From Vibrio comitans (GTDB taxonomy: Bacteria; Pseudomonadota; Gammaproteobacteria; Enterobacterales; Vibrionaceae), in the NCBI GenBank assembly GCA_024346835.1, contig AP024867.1:558001-622000 (forward strand): a stretch of 64,000 nt of DNA. The letters are read 5' to 3'. The first letter of the stretch is position 1. Every line of letters starts with the position of its first letter. Below the pieces are notes generated by a model that had not been told where the DNA came from, made no database searches, and was given only the letters and a program-made list of their open reading frames with translations. Position numbers and translations under genes: made by a program. Positions 8,144 through 17,599 of the stretch are shown piece after piece.

Positions 8144-9189
8144 ACTGAATACTCCCTTTCAGAATCCTGTGTCAGTGGGTTAGAAGCAGTCACCCTAGCC
8201 CATACGAAATGATTGGTTGCAACTAAGGTTACCAATAACAGTGCTGCGCCTAGGTTATGCATTACTGCGTTGATAAGAGGAAGATGGAAAATAACATTAG
8301 CGATGCCCAACCAGACCTGAACCGCAAGGCCAAAGCCAATGGCTCTTATATAGACCTTTGCCGCTGGCAATGAACTGCGCCACAACAACACCATTAACGA
8401 AAGCAAGGCAGAAGTTGTAATCAGTGCCCCTACCCTGTGCGTTACATGTATGGTCATTCTCGCCCCGTAATCCAGCACCCCGAATTCATAATTTTCAAAG
8501 CCTGTTTGGATGAAGTTAAAGGCATTGCCAAAGTCGAGGTGATTTTGCCAATCACCTTGGCATATTGGTAAAGACGTGCACATCAGGGCGGCATAGTTAG
8601 ATGATGTCCAGCCTCCAAGCATGATCTGAAGAAGTAAGACCCCTGTAGCAAATACCGTAAAGCCTCGCAGGGTGGACAATGATGAATGGGACAAGTTTAT
8701 CGAAGCGTTCTGTGTATTTCTCAATCGGCACATGAGCAAGGCGAGAAGACTGAATAGCGTAAATCCACCGAGCAGATGGAGCATGACAATCACAGGCATG
8801 AGTTTCAGCGTCACGGTCCACATACCAAGGGCAGCTTGAGCGATAATCACCGCGCTCAATACGATAGGGAAAACTTTACCAGTAGCTGAACTTTTCCAAA
8901 GAAGAAAAGAGAGAGCAAATACCACGAGGCCCAATGTACCTGCAAAGTAGCGATGTATCATTTCTAGCCATGCTTTGTGTGTTTCTACTGCTCGCTCAGG
9001 AAACAACATCTCTGCCTTAGCGATGTCTTCGGGTTGCATTGGCACGGCAATTTTTCCATAACACCCTGGCCAATCAGGACAACCAAGACCTGCGTCTGCT
9101 AGTCGAGTGTATGCACCTAATGCAATCACCACAAAAGTCATAGCTAAGGCTAACCAGGTCAATCTTTGTATTGAAATGCGTCCTTGCAT
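8140..9189 (-). CDS. ctaA: Heme A synthase (COX15/CtaA)
   Basis: Inner-membrane monooxygenase that oxidises the C8 methyl of heme O to give heme A. It has the eight-helix COX15 layout in two similar halves, with conserved His residues such as MIHRYFAGT near residue 77 and HVTHRVGA near residue 250; [18 protein letters not shown] after the first helix is a COX15 signature. At 349 aa it is full length. ATG preceded by AAGGAG. It overlaps ctaB by 4 bp, so the two heme-modifying enzymes are translationally coupled. Confidence 0.93.
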   Translation of the reverse strand: MQGRISIQRLTWLALAMTFVVIALGAYTRLADAGLGCPDWPGCYGKIAVPMQPEDIAKAEMLFPERAVETHKAWLEMIHRYFAGTLGLVVFALSFLLWKSSATGKVFPIVLSAVIIAQAALGMWTVTLKLMPVIVMLHLLGGFTLFSLLALLMCRLRNTQNASINLSHSSLSTLRGFTVFATGVLLLQIMLGGWTSSNYAALMCTSLPICQGDWQNHLDFGNAFNFIQTGFENYEFGVLDYGARMTIHVTHRVGALITTSALLSLMVLLWRSSLPAAKVYIRAIGFGLAVQVWLGIANVIFHLPLINAVMHNLGAALLLVTLVATNHFVWARVTASNPLTQDSEREYSV

Positions 9190-9229
9190 ATATTCTCCTT
9201 ACCTATCTCGTTTTGGCATACTCAGACTA

Positions 9230-9796
9230 TTACCCTACTCGTGAAAGCTTAAGGATTTTGCGTACGTCGGCGATCAGTCCTTTATTTTGCGCGACAAGCG
9301 CACTCGCTTCAGCTTGTGGGTAACGCATTACCCACTGTCCCAATGGGTCAACCAGTAAATAATCTTGCGACTCAACAGGAACAGGCTTCGAGTTCAACTG
9401 TAAAATGGGGTAGTTAGATTGGTTAGTGGCAAGCCAACTCTTATCAGCGGTTTCTGACACATATAAAGTCACCACCACGCGCTCACTGTAAGCACCAAGT
9501 GCAATATAACTCTGATTCAATAAGTGCCATCTTTGTTCACAGGTTTGATCGCACTTATCAGGGACAATGAAGGCTAGCTGCCAGGTTTCAGACACAGGGC
9601 TCACAAGATCCGCAGATTCAAAGGTGAACCTCGGCTCAATAAGCACTCCCTTGTTGGTAACCCCGGCCTGATACCATCCTTGATTCAATATCAGGTGAGC
9701 GGCAATAACAGGTAAGGTAAATATCAGGATCAAAGCCAGTAGCTTTAAGCGCCCTTGTTTTTGCGGAGGATTAATCGTTTGGCTATGCATAGTCAT
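9230..9796 (-). CDS. Membrane-anchored SCO/thioredoxin-like oxidase assembly protein
   Basis: 188-aa protein with one N-terminal membrane anchor (about residues 18-38) and a periplasmic domain. A CxxxC pair at Cys82 and Cys86 (DKCDQTC) follows a beta strand, as in the copper-binding or thiol-disulfide site of SCO proteins, though the downstream SCO histidine is not obvious. It lies between SURF1 and ctaA, overlapping SURF1 by 4 bp. The conserved gene order around caa3 loci suggests help in CuA-site or oxidase assembly; this is inference. It is usually annotated as a hypothetical oxidase-associated membrane protein. Confidence 0.65.
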   Translation of the reverse strand: MTMHSQTINPPQKQGRLKLLALILIFTLPVIAAHLILNQGWYQAGVTNKGVLIEPRFTFESADLVSPVSETWQLAFIVPDKCDQTCEQRWHLLNQSYIALGAYSERVVVTLYVSETADKSWLATNQSNYPILQLNSKPVPVESQDYLLVDPLGQWVMRYPQAEASALVAQNKGLIADVRKILKLSRVG

Positions 9797-10563
9797 TCCT
9801 TAACTTTTCTTTTTCTTACCACAAACAAGACAACAAGAAGGGCATAAACAACTGCCATACCAAACCATTGAAATGCATACCCAAAGTGCTTCTGTGAGGT
9901 CATTGGATAAGGCGACCAAATCCTCGGTAAATGATTACTTGGCAAGGCGAAGGGCTGAAGGACAAAGCCAAACAAGGGGGTGTCTAGCACCTCAGATAAT
10001 TGCTGTATATTCAGGTTTTGAATGCGAATCCCTTCAAGCATTGGTTCTTGCATCACATCGCTACTTAACGGGTTAATACTTCTCTCGTACACACGACCGA
10101 CCAAATTTTCTGAAGCTCCAATGCTGTTGACTGGTGGTAATCTATCTCTCGTTGAAGGAGCCTTGGCAAACCCTAACTCAACCAGCAGTATTTGCTTTTC
10201 CCCCTGATAATAGACAGACATTGGCTGCAATACGGTATAACCCACCCTTCCCTCGTGCGTCACGTTATCGATATAAATAAGGGGCAATGCTTCCGGTCTA
10301 ACATCTACCTGCAAAGGGAACCCAGTAAGGGTATATTCACTGTCCATTGCTGCTAATTGCTCAATCACCATAGGAGTCATCTGCTCCCTATCTTGCAGCT
10401 GTTGCTCGAGATGCAACTTTTCCTCTCCGCGCGACAATTGCCAAAAACCCAGTTTGACCAGAACCAAAAACAGAACCACAGTTAAGACAGTCGCTACTAT
10501 CCACAGCACTTTTGCTGAAGACCTAGGAGACCTGATGTCACCACTGCTGTTCAAATTAATCAT
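9793..10563 (-). CDS. SURF1 family oxidase assembly protein
   Basis: Inner-membrane assembly factor thought to help insert heme A into subunit I. It has the SURF1 topology: an N-terminal helix (VLWIVATVLTVVLFLVLV), a periplasmic domain containing FWQLSRGEEK and later GFVLQPF, and a C-terminal helix before VRKRK. The ATG at 10563 (MINLNSS, 256 aa) is preferred because AAGAGG sits just upstream; an earlier in-frame start at 10617 would extend it by 18 aa without clear RBS support. Its 5' end overlaps the start of the opposite-strand DUF2909 gene by about 29 bp. Its stop overlaps the next gene by 4 bp. Confidence 0.87.
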   Translation of the reverse strand: MINLNSSGDIRSPRSSAKVLWIVATVLTVVLFLVLVKLGFWQLSRGEEKLHLEQQLQDREQMTPMVIEQLAAMDSEYTLTGFPLQVDVRPEALPLIYIDNVTHEGRVGYTVLQPMSVYYQGEKQILLVELGFAKAPSTRDRLPPVNSIGASENLVGRVYERSINPLSSDVMQEPMLEGIRIQNLNIQQLSEVLDTPLFGFVLQPFALPSNHLPRIWSPYPMTSQKHFGYAFQWFGMAVVYALLVVLFVVRKRKVKE

Positions 10564-10756
10564 CATCCTCTTACTGCTGTTTATCGTCTTCAATCTGGCT
10601 CTTGCAATGATACACATGGTGCGAGAAGAGCCTGATTCTAAGGTACCTATGAGTCGCTATCTTGGTCGTCGTGTCGCGCTATCTGCTGTCGTTATCCTAT
10701 TTTTGATCCTTGCGTTGAAACTCGGATGGGTGGTTCCAAATCAGCGGCCGTATTAG
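10535..10756 (+). CDS. DUF2909 twin-transmembrane small protein
   Basis: A 73-aa inner-membrane protein with two hydrophobic helices (LLFKLIIILLLLFIVFNLAL and AVVILFLILALKLGWVV) separated by a charged loop, the DUF2909 pattern. Start at 10535 is set by AGGAGA 4 nt upstream; an upstream-extended 100-aa version has no RBS and would lie further inside SURF1 antisense. It is the only plus-strand gene within the oxidase locus, convergent with coxC (17 bp apart) and overlapping the SURF1 5' end. DUF2909 genes are commonly found beside SURF1, so an oxidase-related role is likely but unproven. Confidence 0.82.
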   Translation: MSPLLFKLIIILLLLFIVFNLALAMIHMVREEPDSKVPMSRYLGRRVALSAVVILFLILALKLGWVVPNQRPY

Positions 10757-10773
10757 CTAATTCAGCTTAATAT

Positions 10774-11649
10774 TTATATGACGTACACGAAGATAAACAG
10801 ACACAGCCAGACCACATCAACAAAATGCCAGTACCAACTTCCTGCTTGAAACCCAAAATGATCTTTAGGAGTAAAGTGGTCTTTACTGATTCTAAATAAC
10901 AGCACGATGAGAAATACCGTACCAATAAATACGTGCATCCCATGGAAACCCGTTAGCAAGAAAAAAGTGTTGCCATAGATACCCGACTGCAATGTCAGTC
11001 CCATATCCTGATAGGCATGGATGTACTCTTCTGCTTGGAAGAAAAGGAAAAATCCTGCCAACACTATGGTCAACTCCAACCACACCACCAGCGCCATACG
11101 CTTGTTTTGCTCAAGGCTAATGTGAGCCATATGTAACGTCACAGAAGAAAGCAGCAAAATAACGGTGTTCTTTAGCGGTAAACCTTGCCAGCCCATCGCT
11201 TGCGTTGTATCTCCACCGGGCGTCAAGGTTAACGGCCACATAGCTTCAAAGGTCGGCCACAACACTTCGTTGGTCATCACATTATTGTCTGCGCCCCCTA
11301 ACCAAGGTACAGAGAACATTCGTGCATAGAAGAGTGCACCAAAGAAAGCACCAAAGAACATCACCTCAGAGAAGATGAACCAGCTCATACCTTGTCTAAA
11401 AGAGCGTGCTATTTGTGCGCTGTAATAACCGGACAAGGATTCTTGAACCACGTTGGTGAACCAACCTGCTAACACCACCAACAAACCGACTAAGCCAATG
11501 GCTAAGAGCCAAGGCCCCAATAAACCACCTTCATTCATGGTCTGAACAGTCAGTCCGGCTCCAACGGCAACAAAAAACAATGCAAAAGCAGCAACTAAAG
11601 GCCACTGGCTTTGGGCTGGAACGTAATACGTTTCGTGTTTGTCACTCAT
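10774..11649 (-). CDS. coxC: Cytochrome c oxidase subunit III
   Basis: Membrane subunit III of the aa3/caa3 oxidase, which stabilises the catalytic core and proton uptake. 291 aa with seven predicted helices. Diagnostic stretches are FIFSEVMFFGAFFGALFY, the lipid-binding HMAHISLEQNKR region, and GFHGMHVFIG followed by the terminal YWHFVDVVWLCLF. It lies directly downstream of ctaG, whose stop overlaps its ATG by 4 bp. Also called ctaE. Confidence 0.95.
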   Translation of the reverse strand: MSDKHETYYVPAQSQWPLVAAFALFFVAVGAGLTVQTMNEGGLLGPWLLAIGLVGLLVVLAGWFTNVVQESLSGYYSAQIARSFRQGMSWFIFSEVMFFGAFFGALFYARMFSVPWLGGADNNVMTNEVLWPTFEAMWPLTLTPGGDTTQAMGWQGLPLKNTVILLLSSVTLHMAHISLEQNKRMALVVWLELTIVLAGFFLFFQAEEYIHAYQDMGLTLQSGIYGNTFFLLTGFHGMHVFIGTVFLIVLLFRISKDHFTPKDHFGFQAGSWYWHFVDVVWLCLFIFVYVI

Positions 11650-12296
11650 AACGCATCTCCTTGCGTGTCATGTGTCTGCGCCAATTGCTCCGATACAGCC
11701 AATTTGTCTGGCACAGCTAATTTGTTTGGCACAGCTAGGGAAGCGAGTTTCTGGTCACTGTCATCAACGCTATCACTGATGTCATATAACGTATAAGACA
11801 GAGTGAGCGTATGGATAGAATCTGGTAGGTCATGCTCTACATAGAAAATCAGTGGCAACTCAGCCTCTTGCTTGGCACTAAGTGGTTGCTGGTTAAAGCA
11901 GAAGCATTCGATTTTATTGAAATGTGTTGCACCTAATCCGGGAGACACCGAAGGTACAGCCTGAGCAACTAACGCAGTTTTTGATTCGTTGGTTGCTATG
12001 TAGGCTGTGCGAATCACCTGTCCTGGGTGCACCTTCATCACCTTAGATTGAGGCTCAAAAGTAATAGGTAAGCCAGGGGGGATATGCGAGACAAATTCGA
12101 CCTTAATGGTTCGAGATTCATCCACTTGCATCGCTTCGGGTTCTTGCACTGCCACTGTAGACGTTTTGCCGTTAATCCCCAATTGCTCACAAAGGATGTC
12201 GTACAAGGGTACAAGAGCAAAGCCAAAGCCAAACATAGCAACGGTGGCCCCACACAGTACCAGTGTTAATTTCCTATTCGACATTCCCTTGCTCAT
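11646..12296 (-). CDS. ctaG: Cytochrome c oxidase assembly protein CtaG/Cox11
   Basis: Periplasmic copper chaperone, anchored by one N-terminal helix (residues 9-32), that delivers copper to the CuB site of subunit I. The copper-binding pair CFCF is at 131-134, with a further conserved Cys36 after the helix (LYDILC), and the immunoglobulin-like domain ends near TLSYTLYD (164-172). After the domain comes an unusual tail, residues 181-216, with three six-residue repeats (LAVPNK, LAVPDK, LAVSEQ). The gene begins 5 bp after the coxA stop. Confidence 0.92.
   Translation of the reverse strand: MSKGMSNRKLTLVLCGATVAMFGFGFALVPLYDILCEQLGINGKTSTVAVQEPEAMQVDESRTIKVEFVSHIPPGLPITFEPQSKVMKVHPGQVIRTAYIATNESKTALVAQAVPSVSPGLGATHFNKIECFCFNQQPLSAKQEAELPLIFYVEHDLPDSIHTLTLSYTLYDISDSVDDSDQKLASLAVPNKLAVPDKLAVSEQLAQTHDTQGDAL
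11683..11736. repeat. Three 18-bp tandem repeats inside ctaG
   Basis: AATTTGTCTGGCACAGCT at 11701, AATTTGTTTGGCACAGCT at 11719, and the more divergent AATTGCTCCGATACAGCC at 11683. They are in frame, encode the hexapeptide repeats of the CtaG tail, and lie outside the conserved domain. Confidence 0.85.
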
Positions 12297-12301
12297 AACG
12301 T

Positions 12302-13930
12302 TTAGTCCACTTTAGGAGGTGTTGAGAAGGTGTGATGCGGTGCTGGACTCGGTACCGTCCACTCTAGACCCTCAGCCCGTTCCCACGGCTTAGCTGGGGC
12401 TTTTTCACCGCCTCGGATACACTTGATAACCACCCATAGGAATATCAGCTGCGATAATCCAAACGCAAAACCGCCAATGGAGACTATCTGATTCACATCT
12501 GCAAACTGGATGGCGTAATCAGGAATCCTACGAGGCATACCTGCCAATCCTAGGAAGTGCATCGGGAAGAACAGCACGTTTACCGAGATAATCGATGTCC
12601 AGAAATGAAGTAGACTCAGCTTCTGGTTGTACATATTGCCCGTCCATTTTGGTAGCCAATAGTAGGCCGCTGCCATAATAGAAAACACCGCTCCTGACAC
12701 TAAGACATAGTGGAAGTGTGCCACCACAAAATAGGTATCATGGTATTGGAAATCAGCAGGGACAATTGCCAGCATTAACCCAGAGAACCCACCGATGGTG
12801 AACAACACAATAAAGGCGATAGCAAACAGCATCGGCGTTTCAAAGGTAAGCGCTCCTCGCCACATAGTTGCGACCCAGTTAAACACCTTCACCCCTGTGG
12901 GCACGGCAATTAACATGGTGCAATACATAAAGAAGATCTCCGCAAACACCGGCATTCCAGTGGTAAACATATGGTGTGCCCACACTAAGAATGACAGTAG
13001 TGCGATAGAACACGTTGCGTATACCATGGAGTGATAACCAAACAACTTCTTGCCACTAAACGCAGGGACAATGGCTGAAATGATGCCAAACGATGGCAAA
13101 ATCATGATGTAAACCTCTGGGTGCCCAAAGAACCAGAAAATGTGTTGGAACATCACGGGATCACCACCACCAGCCGCATCAAAGAAACTGGTACCAAAGT
13201 ACTTATCCGTTAGAACCATGGTGACAGCACCCGCCAGCACCGGCATTACCGCTATCAACAAGAATGCGGTAATCAGCCAAGTCCATACGAACAGGGGCAT
13301 CTTCATCAGCGTCATACCCGGAGCGCGCATGTTGAAGATGGTTACGATGACGTTGATCGCTCCCATGATGGAACTGATACCCATAATATGGACAGAGAAA
13401 ACAAATAAAGCGGTACTGTCTGGGCCGTAAGTGGTAGAAAGCGGCGCGTAGAAAGTCCAACCGAAATCAGGACCGCCTCCCGGCATAAACAGCGAGCTAA
13501 GTAGAATTAAGAAAGCAAATGGCAGAATCCAAAAACTCAGATTGTTCATTCGCGGAAGGGCCATATCTGGCGCCCCTATCATCATAGGGATCATCCAGTT
13601 AGCCAGGCCGGTAAAGGCAGGCATAACAGCACCAAACACCATCACTAGGCCATGCACTGTGGTCATTTGGTTGAAAAATTGAGGATCAACGAGTTGCAGG
13701 CCAGGCTGAAATAACTCAGCGCGAATAACCATTGCCATCGCACCGCCGGTGAAGAACATGATCAAGCTAAACCATAGGTATAGCGTTCCTATATCTTTAT
13801 GGTTTGTTGAGTAAATCCAACGTGCTAAACCTTTCGCAGGTCCATGATGATCATGATCAGCACTTCCACCCGCATTAAGATCATCGGTGGCAGTGCTCTC
13901 ATAGGTAGAGGTTTTATCGAACTCTTTCAT
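12302..13930 (-). CDS. coxA: Cytochrome c oxidase subunit I
   Basis: Catalytic membrane subunit carrying heme a and the heme a3-CuB centre; reduces O2 to water and pumps protons. Numbering from the ATG at 13930 (542 aa): heme a ligand His93, CuB ligand and cross-linked Tyr in H270-P-E272-V-Y274, CuB ligands His319-His320, and heme a3 and a ligands His405 and His407 (AHFHYV). The Glu-free-helix question does not arise: E272 is present, so this is an A-type oxidase. The ATG overlaps the coxB stop by one base (TGATG), implying translational coupling. An in-frame GTG one codon earlier is less likely. Confidence 0.97.
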   Translation of the reverse strand: MKEFDKTSTYESTATDDLNAGGSADHDHHGPAKGLARWIYSTNHKDIGTLYLWFSLIMFFTGGAMAMVIRAELFQPGLQLVDPQFFNQMTTVHGLVMVFGAVMPAFTGLANWMIPMMIGAPDMALPRMNNLSFWILPFAFLILLSSLFMPGGGPDFGWTFYAPLSTTYGPDSTALFVFSVHIMGISSIMGAINVIVTIFNMRAPGMTLMKMPLFVWTWLITAFLLIAVMPVLAGAVTMVLTDKYFGTSFFDAAGGGDPVMFQHIFWFFGHPEVYIMILPSFGIISAIVPAFSGKKLFGYHSMVYATCSIALLSFLVWAHHMFTTGMPVFAEIFFMYCTMLIAVPTGVKVFNWVATMWRGALTFETPMLFAIAFIVLFTIGGFSGLMLAIVPADFQYHDTYFVVAHFHYVLVSGAVFSIMAAAYYWLPKWTGNMYNQKLSLLHFWTSIISVNVLFFPMHFLGLAGMPRRIPDYAIQFADVNQIVSIGGFAFGLSQLIFLWVVIKCIRGGEKAPAKPWERAEGLEWTVPSPAPHHTFSTPPKVD

Positions 13931-15126
13931 CACTCACCCTCTGCATTCATTTGTGTACTAACATCGGAAGCTTGCACTATATCACCCGTATTGTTGTCCC
14001 AAGCGTTGCGCTCATAAGTTACAACAGCGGCGATCTCTTCTGCGGTTAACTGAGTGCCAAATGCTTGCATCGCAGTACCATTGACACCGTTAACGATAAT
14101 GTCGATATGACCATTCACGTCCCCAAGTACTACTGCACTGCCTTTCATCGCAGGGAATACATTCGCAACACCTAAACCATTGCTCTGGTGACAAACTGCG
14201 CAACGACCTTCGTAAACGTCTTTACCCAATGCCATCAACTCATCCATGCTCAACGTTTTTTCTAGGGCTTTTTGCTCTTCTAATTTGGCTGCCGCCAGTT
14301 CTTGTTCTTTAGCCGCTATCCACTCATCAAACTCTGCAGCCTCCACAGCTTGAACTACGATGGGCATAAAGCCATGGTTACGACCACATAATTCTGCACA
14401 CTGCCCGCGATAGATTCCCGGTTTATCAATCTTGGTCCATGCCTCATTGATGAAGCCTGGGATAGTGTCCTTTTTCACAGCAAAATCAGGCACCCACCAA
14501 GAGTGAATCACATCATCAGACGTCATTAAGAAGCGAATTTTCTTGCCTATCGGAAGCACCAACGCGTTATCCACCTCAAGAAGATAATGCTCTCCCTTCT
14601 CGTCCGTACCCTCAATTTGTTCATTGCTAGTGGAAAGGTAACTAAAAAACTCAACATCGTGGTCAAAGTAACTGTAATGCCACTTCCACTGCGATCCGGT
14701 GATCTTAACCGTAATATCAGACTCGCTAGTGTCTTCCATCTCAATTAGCGTCTTAGTCGCGGGGATAGCCATACCGATAAGAATAAGGATTGGAATGATG
14801 GTCCAGATAATCTCGACCTTGGTGCTTTCATGGAAATTAGCGGCGACTGCGCCTTTGGATTTACGATGCTTGATGATGGAGTAGAACATCACTCCAAATA
14901 CCACGACAGCTATCGCGACACAGATATAAAAAATAAGCATGTGTAAGTGATACACCTTGCCACTTATCTCTGTTACGCCTTGGGTCATATTGAAGGAAGA
15001 AGCAGTATTTTCAGCCGCAACCATGCTCGGCATGCCCAAAAGCACCCCGCAACACAAGCTGAAAAACCACACGCGTAGCCGGTCGACTACTCTCACGAAT
15101 GATCGCATTACTTTATGGTCTCGCAT
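13930..15126 (-). CDS. coxB: Cytochrome c oxidase subunit II with fused cytochrome c domain
   Basis: Subunit II takes electrons into the CuA centre. From the ATG at 15126 (398 aa): signal-like segment to about residue 38, two membrane helices (about 63-84 and 106-126), and a cupredoxin domain with CuA ligands His208, Cys243, Glu245, Cys247, His251 and Met254. A linker rich in Glu/Ala/Lys (264-290) leads to a class I cytochrome c domain with heme motif CAVCH at 309-313 and probable axial Met353. The fusion makes this a caa3-type oxidase. AGGAGG sits 11 nt before this ATG; a TTG start 25 codons upstream is unlikely. First gene of the operon. Confidence 0.92.
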   Translation of the reverse strand: MRDHKVMRSFVRVVDRLRVWFFSLCCGVLLGMPSMVAAENTASSFNMTQGVTEISGKVYHLHMLIFYICVAIAVVVFGVMFYSIIKHRKSKGAVAANFHESTKVEIIWTIIPILILIGMAIPATKTLIEMEDTSESDITVKITGSQWKWHYSYFDHDVEFFSYLSTSNEQIEGTDEKGEHYLLEVDNALVLPIGKKIRFLMTSDDVIHSWWVPDFAVKKDTIPGFINEAWTKIDKPGIYRGQCAELCGRNHGFMPIVVQAVEAAEFDEWIAAKEQELAAAKLEEQKALEKTLSMDELMALGKDVYEGRCAVCHQSNGLGVANVFPAMKGSAVVLGDVNGHIDIIVNGVNGTAMQAFGTQLTAEEIAAVVTYERNAWDNNTGDIVQASDVSTQMNAEGE

Positions 15127-15461
15127 TAGGCGTATCACCCTCCTGGTGAGCCAATGTTGAGGCCGGAATTTACCCAGCTCATCAGAACATTTGAACGTCA
15201 ATGCATATCTGAACGACAGAGGTCAGGTATGCGCACCCTAAAAGATTCATCACACACTCGATGGATTATCTGAGCAACCCTACGATACAACCATGTTACA
15301 TTATTGTTAATAAATGCTAGTTTAGATTGGATAACATTCAAGAAATCAGCGAAATTCGCTGTTATTACACAGCGAACAGACCAAAGTTTAACTATACTCC
15401 CAGCTAAGGTAGCTCATCTGTAACCTCATATTTTTTATAACAATTTCAAAGAGATCTCATC
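15127..15461. other. Divergent promoter region between coxB and a MscS gene
   Basis: About 335 bp holding the promoters of the oxidase operon (minus) and the channel gene (plus). A TATACT hexamer at 15393-15398 could be a -10 element for the plus-strand gene, but no good -35 is seen. No recognisable operator. Confidence 0.4.
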
Positions 15462-17063
15462 ATGCGTAAAGGATTACTATTGTTGGTTTTACTGTGCAAT
15501 TTATTTGCTGGTATTGCCCTAGCAGCTGATAGCAGCCATTTGTTACAGCAACAACAGCAATTTACAGCTCAACTGGAAAAGATAGAGGCAGCTAAAGGAG
15601 AGCAAGCGCTTTTTCTTGAAGACGTCTTACGACGCAAGAATGCTGTACTGAGGGAAAATATTTCAAACTTAGTAGCGCAATCTCCTGATGCAAAAGAGCT
15701 AAAAACTCTTATCCCAGCTCAGGCGAGCATGCTACAAATGTTAATAGTGCATGCAGATAAACAAGCCGAAACCCTGTTTAGCAATACTCGGGATGCTGAT
15801 GCTGCCAAAAAGGCGGAATACCAGTTTTTAACTCAACAAAGGATCAGTAGTGTCGATATTTATTACACTGAACTCGCGACTACTTTTGGTTGGGCTAAAA
15901 CCCTAGGCATAAAATTAGACGAATCAGGCTTCAAGCAAGATCTTCAGAAACGTAGTGAGGTGCTATACGACATCGTCATCTATTTAGACAGCCGAAAAAC
16001 GGCACTTGATGAGCGCATGAACTACACCATTGAAGCGGATAAACCAGACCTAGAGAAGCAAATTTTTGCTCTTTCACAGTTACAACGCTTCTTGCTCTCA
16101 AGCATGAATAACACTGTTACCTTAATGTCTGATTTTGGACTCGATGTTACAGAGTACAAGCAAACCTTATTTGCCATGACAGGTGACATTAATGCGGACG
16201 TACTGGATGTGAACGTAGCATTTGGTTTGCTCACTGAATGGCTTGATTCATTTAAAGATTGGGCGCTAGATAACTCTCCGTCAATTGTGGTTAAGTTACT
16301 CGTGTTCTTGGCAATTTTGTGGGTAACTCGAATCCTATCGAGGGTTGTTGCCAATCTAGTCAAGAAAAGTGTATCGCACTCGAAGATGGACTTTAGTGTG
16401 TTGATGCAAGACTTCTTTATCTCCATCGTTGCTAAAGCCGTAACCTTTATTGGCTTGCTGATCGCTCTGTCTCAGGTCGGCATCAACCTTGGGCCTCTAC
16501 TTACTGGTTTCGGGGTTGCAGGTGTCATCATTGGCTTTGCATTGCAAGACACCCTGTCTAACTTTGCATCAGGGCTTATGATCCTTATCTATCGCCCATT
16601 TGATGTGAAAGACTTAGTTCAAGTTGCAGGGATTCAAGGCAACGTCAGTCACATGAGCTTGGTATCAACCACAATCCGTACTCTAGATAACCAAACCCTA
16701 GTGATTCCAAACAACAAAATCTGGGGTGATGTCATCAACAATATGACCTCAGAGCGCGTTCGTCGTGTCGATATGGTATTTGGTATTGCCTATTCCGATG
16801 ATTTTGATTTTGCAAAAGAAATTGCGGTTAAAGTTTTAGAAAACCACGACAGAGTACTTAAAAATCCTGAGTTGAACGTAAGGGTGCACACGCTAAACGA
16901 ATCGTCTGTTGACCTAATCGTTCGCCCATGGGTAAGAACAGATGATTACTGGGATGTGTACTGGGATGTAACCGAAGAGATTAAACGCCAGTTTGACGCG
17001 AATGGCATTACCATACCGTTCCCTCAACGCGATGTGCATATTTTCAAGACAGAGAACTCGTAA
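15462..17063 (+). CDS. Mechanosensitive ion channel, MscS family, with periplasmic N-terminal domain
   Basis: Tension-gated inner-membrane channel that releases solutes on hypo-osmotic shock. 533 aa: cleavable signal (1-21, ending GIALA), a Gln-rich helical periplasmic region to about 260, then three or so membrane helices. The pore-lining helix has LLTGFGVAGVIIGFALQDT, followed by the beta domain (VKDLVQVAGIQGNV, then VIPNNKIWGDVINN) and a C-terminal alpha/beta domain. It is intermediate between the compact MscS and the giant MscK type. No co-directional neighbour; the 147-bp repeat array begins 24 bp past its stop. Confidence 0.9.
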   Translation: MRKGLLLLVLLCNLFAGIALAADSSHLLQQQQQFTAQLEKIEAAKGEQALFLEDVLRRKNAVLRENISNLVAQSPDAKELKTLIPAQASMLQMLIVHADKQAETLFSNTRDADAAKKAEYQFLTQQRISSVDIYYTELATTFGWAKTLGIKLDESGFKQDLQKRSEVLYDIVIYLDSRKTALDERMNYTIEADKPDLEKQIFALSQLQRFLLSSMNNTVTLMSDFGLDVTEYKQTLFAMTGDINADVLDVNVAFGLLTEWLDSFKDWALDNSPSIVVKLLVFLAILWVTRILSRVVANLVKKSVSHSKMDFSVLMQDFFISIVAKAVTFIGLLIALSQVGINLGPLLTGFGVAGVIIGFALQDTLSNFASGLMILIYRPFDVKDLVQVAGIQGNVSHMSLVSTTIRTLDNQTLVIPNNKIWGDVINNMTSERVRRVDMVFGIAYSDDFDFAKEIAVKVLENHDRVLKNPELNVRVHTLNESSVDLIVRPWVRTDDYWDVYWDVTEEIKRQFDANGITIPFPQRDVHIFKTENS

Positions 17064-17086
17064 GGGCGATCATTGCTTGAGTTAAG

Positions 17087-17564
17087 ATCCCAGATAAATT
17101 CCTATGGAATTTTCTGGGATGACGTTTAATTATGATCACAATGCTAATCACCTAAACTCGTCATTCTGGAAAGCTCAAAAGAGCTTATCCAGAACCTTCG
17201 GAGGCACATTGCTCGATTAGGCTCTCTCCAAGTTCCCAGATAAATTTCTTCGAAATTTTCCGGGATGACGTTCACTTTATGATAACGATGCGAATCACCT
17301 AAACCCGTCATTCTGGAAAGCTCAAATGAGCTTATCCAGAACCTTCGGGGGCACATTGTCTGATTAGTCACTCTCTAAGGTCCCAGATAAATTTCTTCGA
17401 AATTTTCCGTGATGACGTTTGATTTATGATCACAACGCGAATCACCTAAACCCGTCATTCTGGAAAGCTCGAATGAGCTTATCCAGAACCTTCGGATGCA
17501 CATTGCCCGATTAGGCACTCTCTAAGGTCCCAGATAAATTCCCATGGAATTTCCTGAGATGACG
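17087..17564. repeat. Tandem array of two-hairpin repeats, 147-bp period
   Basis: Three 112-bp elements (17159-17270, 17306-17417, 17453-17564), separated by 35-bp spacers, follow one right-half copy (17087-17124). Each begins CGTCATTCTGGA and folds as hairpin 1 (TTCTGGA...AAGCTC...GAGCTT...TCCAGAA). Each ends with hairpin 2 (CCCAGATAAATT...AATTTTCTGGG) and ATGACG. The spacers are also well conserved, so whole 147-bp units were duplicated. The array lies between the 3' ends of the MscS gene and the CsrB-type RNA, and could act as a bidirectional barrier to transcription. Confidence 0.85.
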
Positions 17565-17599
17565 TTTGATTAATTGTCACAAAACACAAACTCCAGACA

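Noticed and set aside
16022..16426. 134-aa minus-strand frame within the MscS gene
   Set aside because: Antisense shadow of a clearly conserved gene; no RBS or family features.
17144..17371. 75-aa minus-strand open frame inside the 147-bp array
   Set aside because: It repeats itself because the DNA repeats, and has no RBS or family; it is a by-product of the array.
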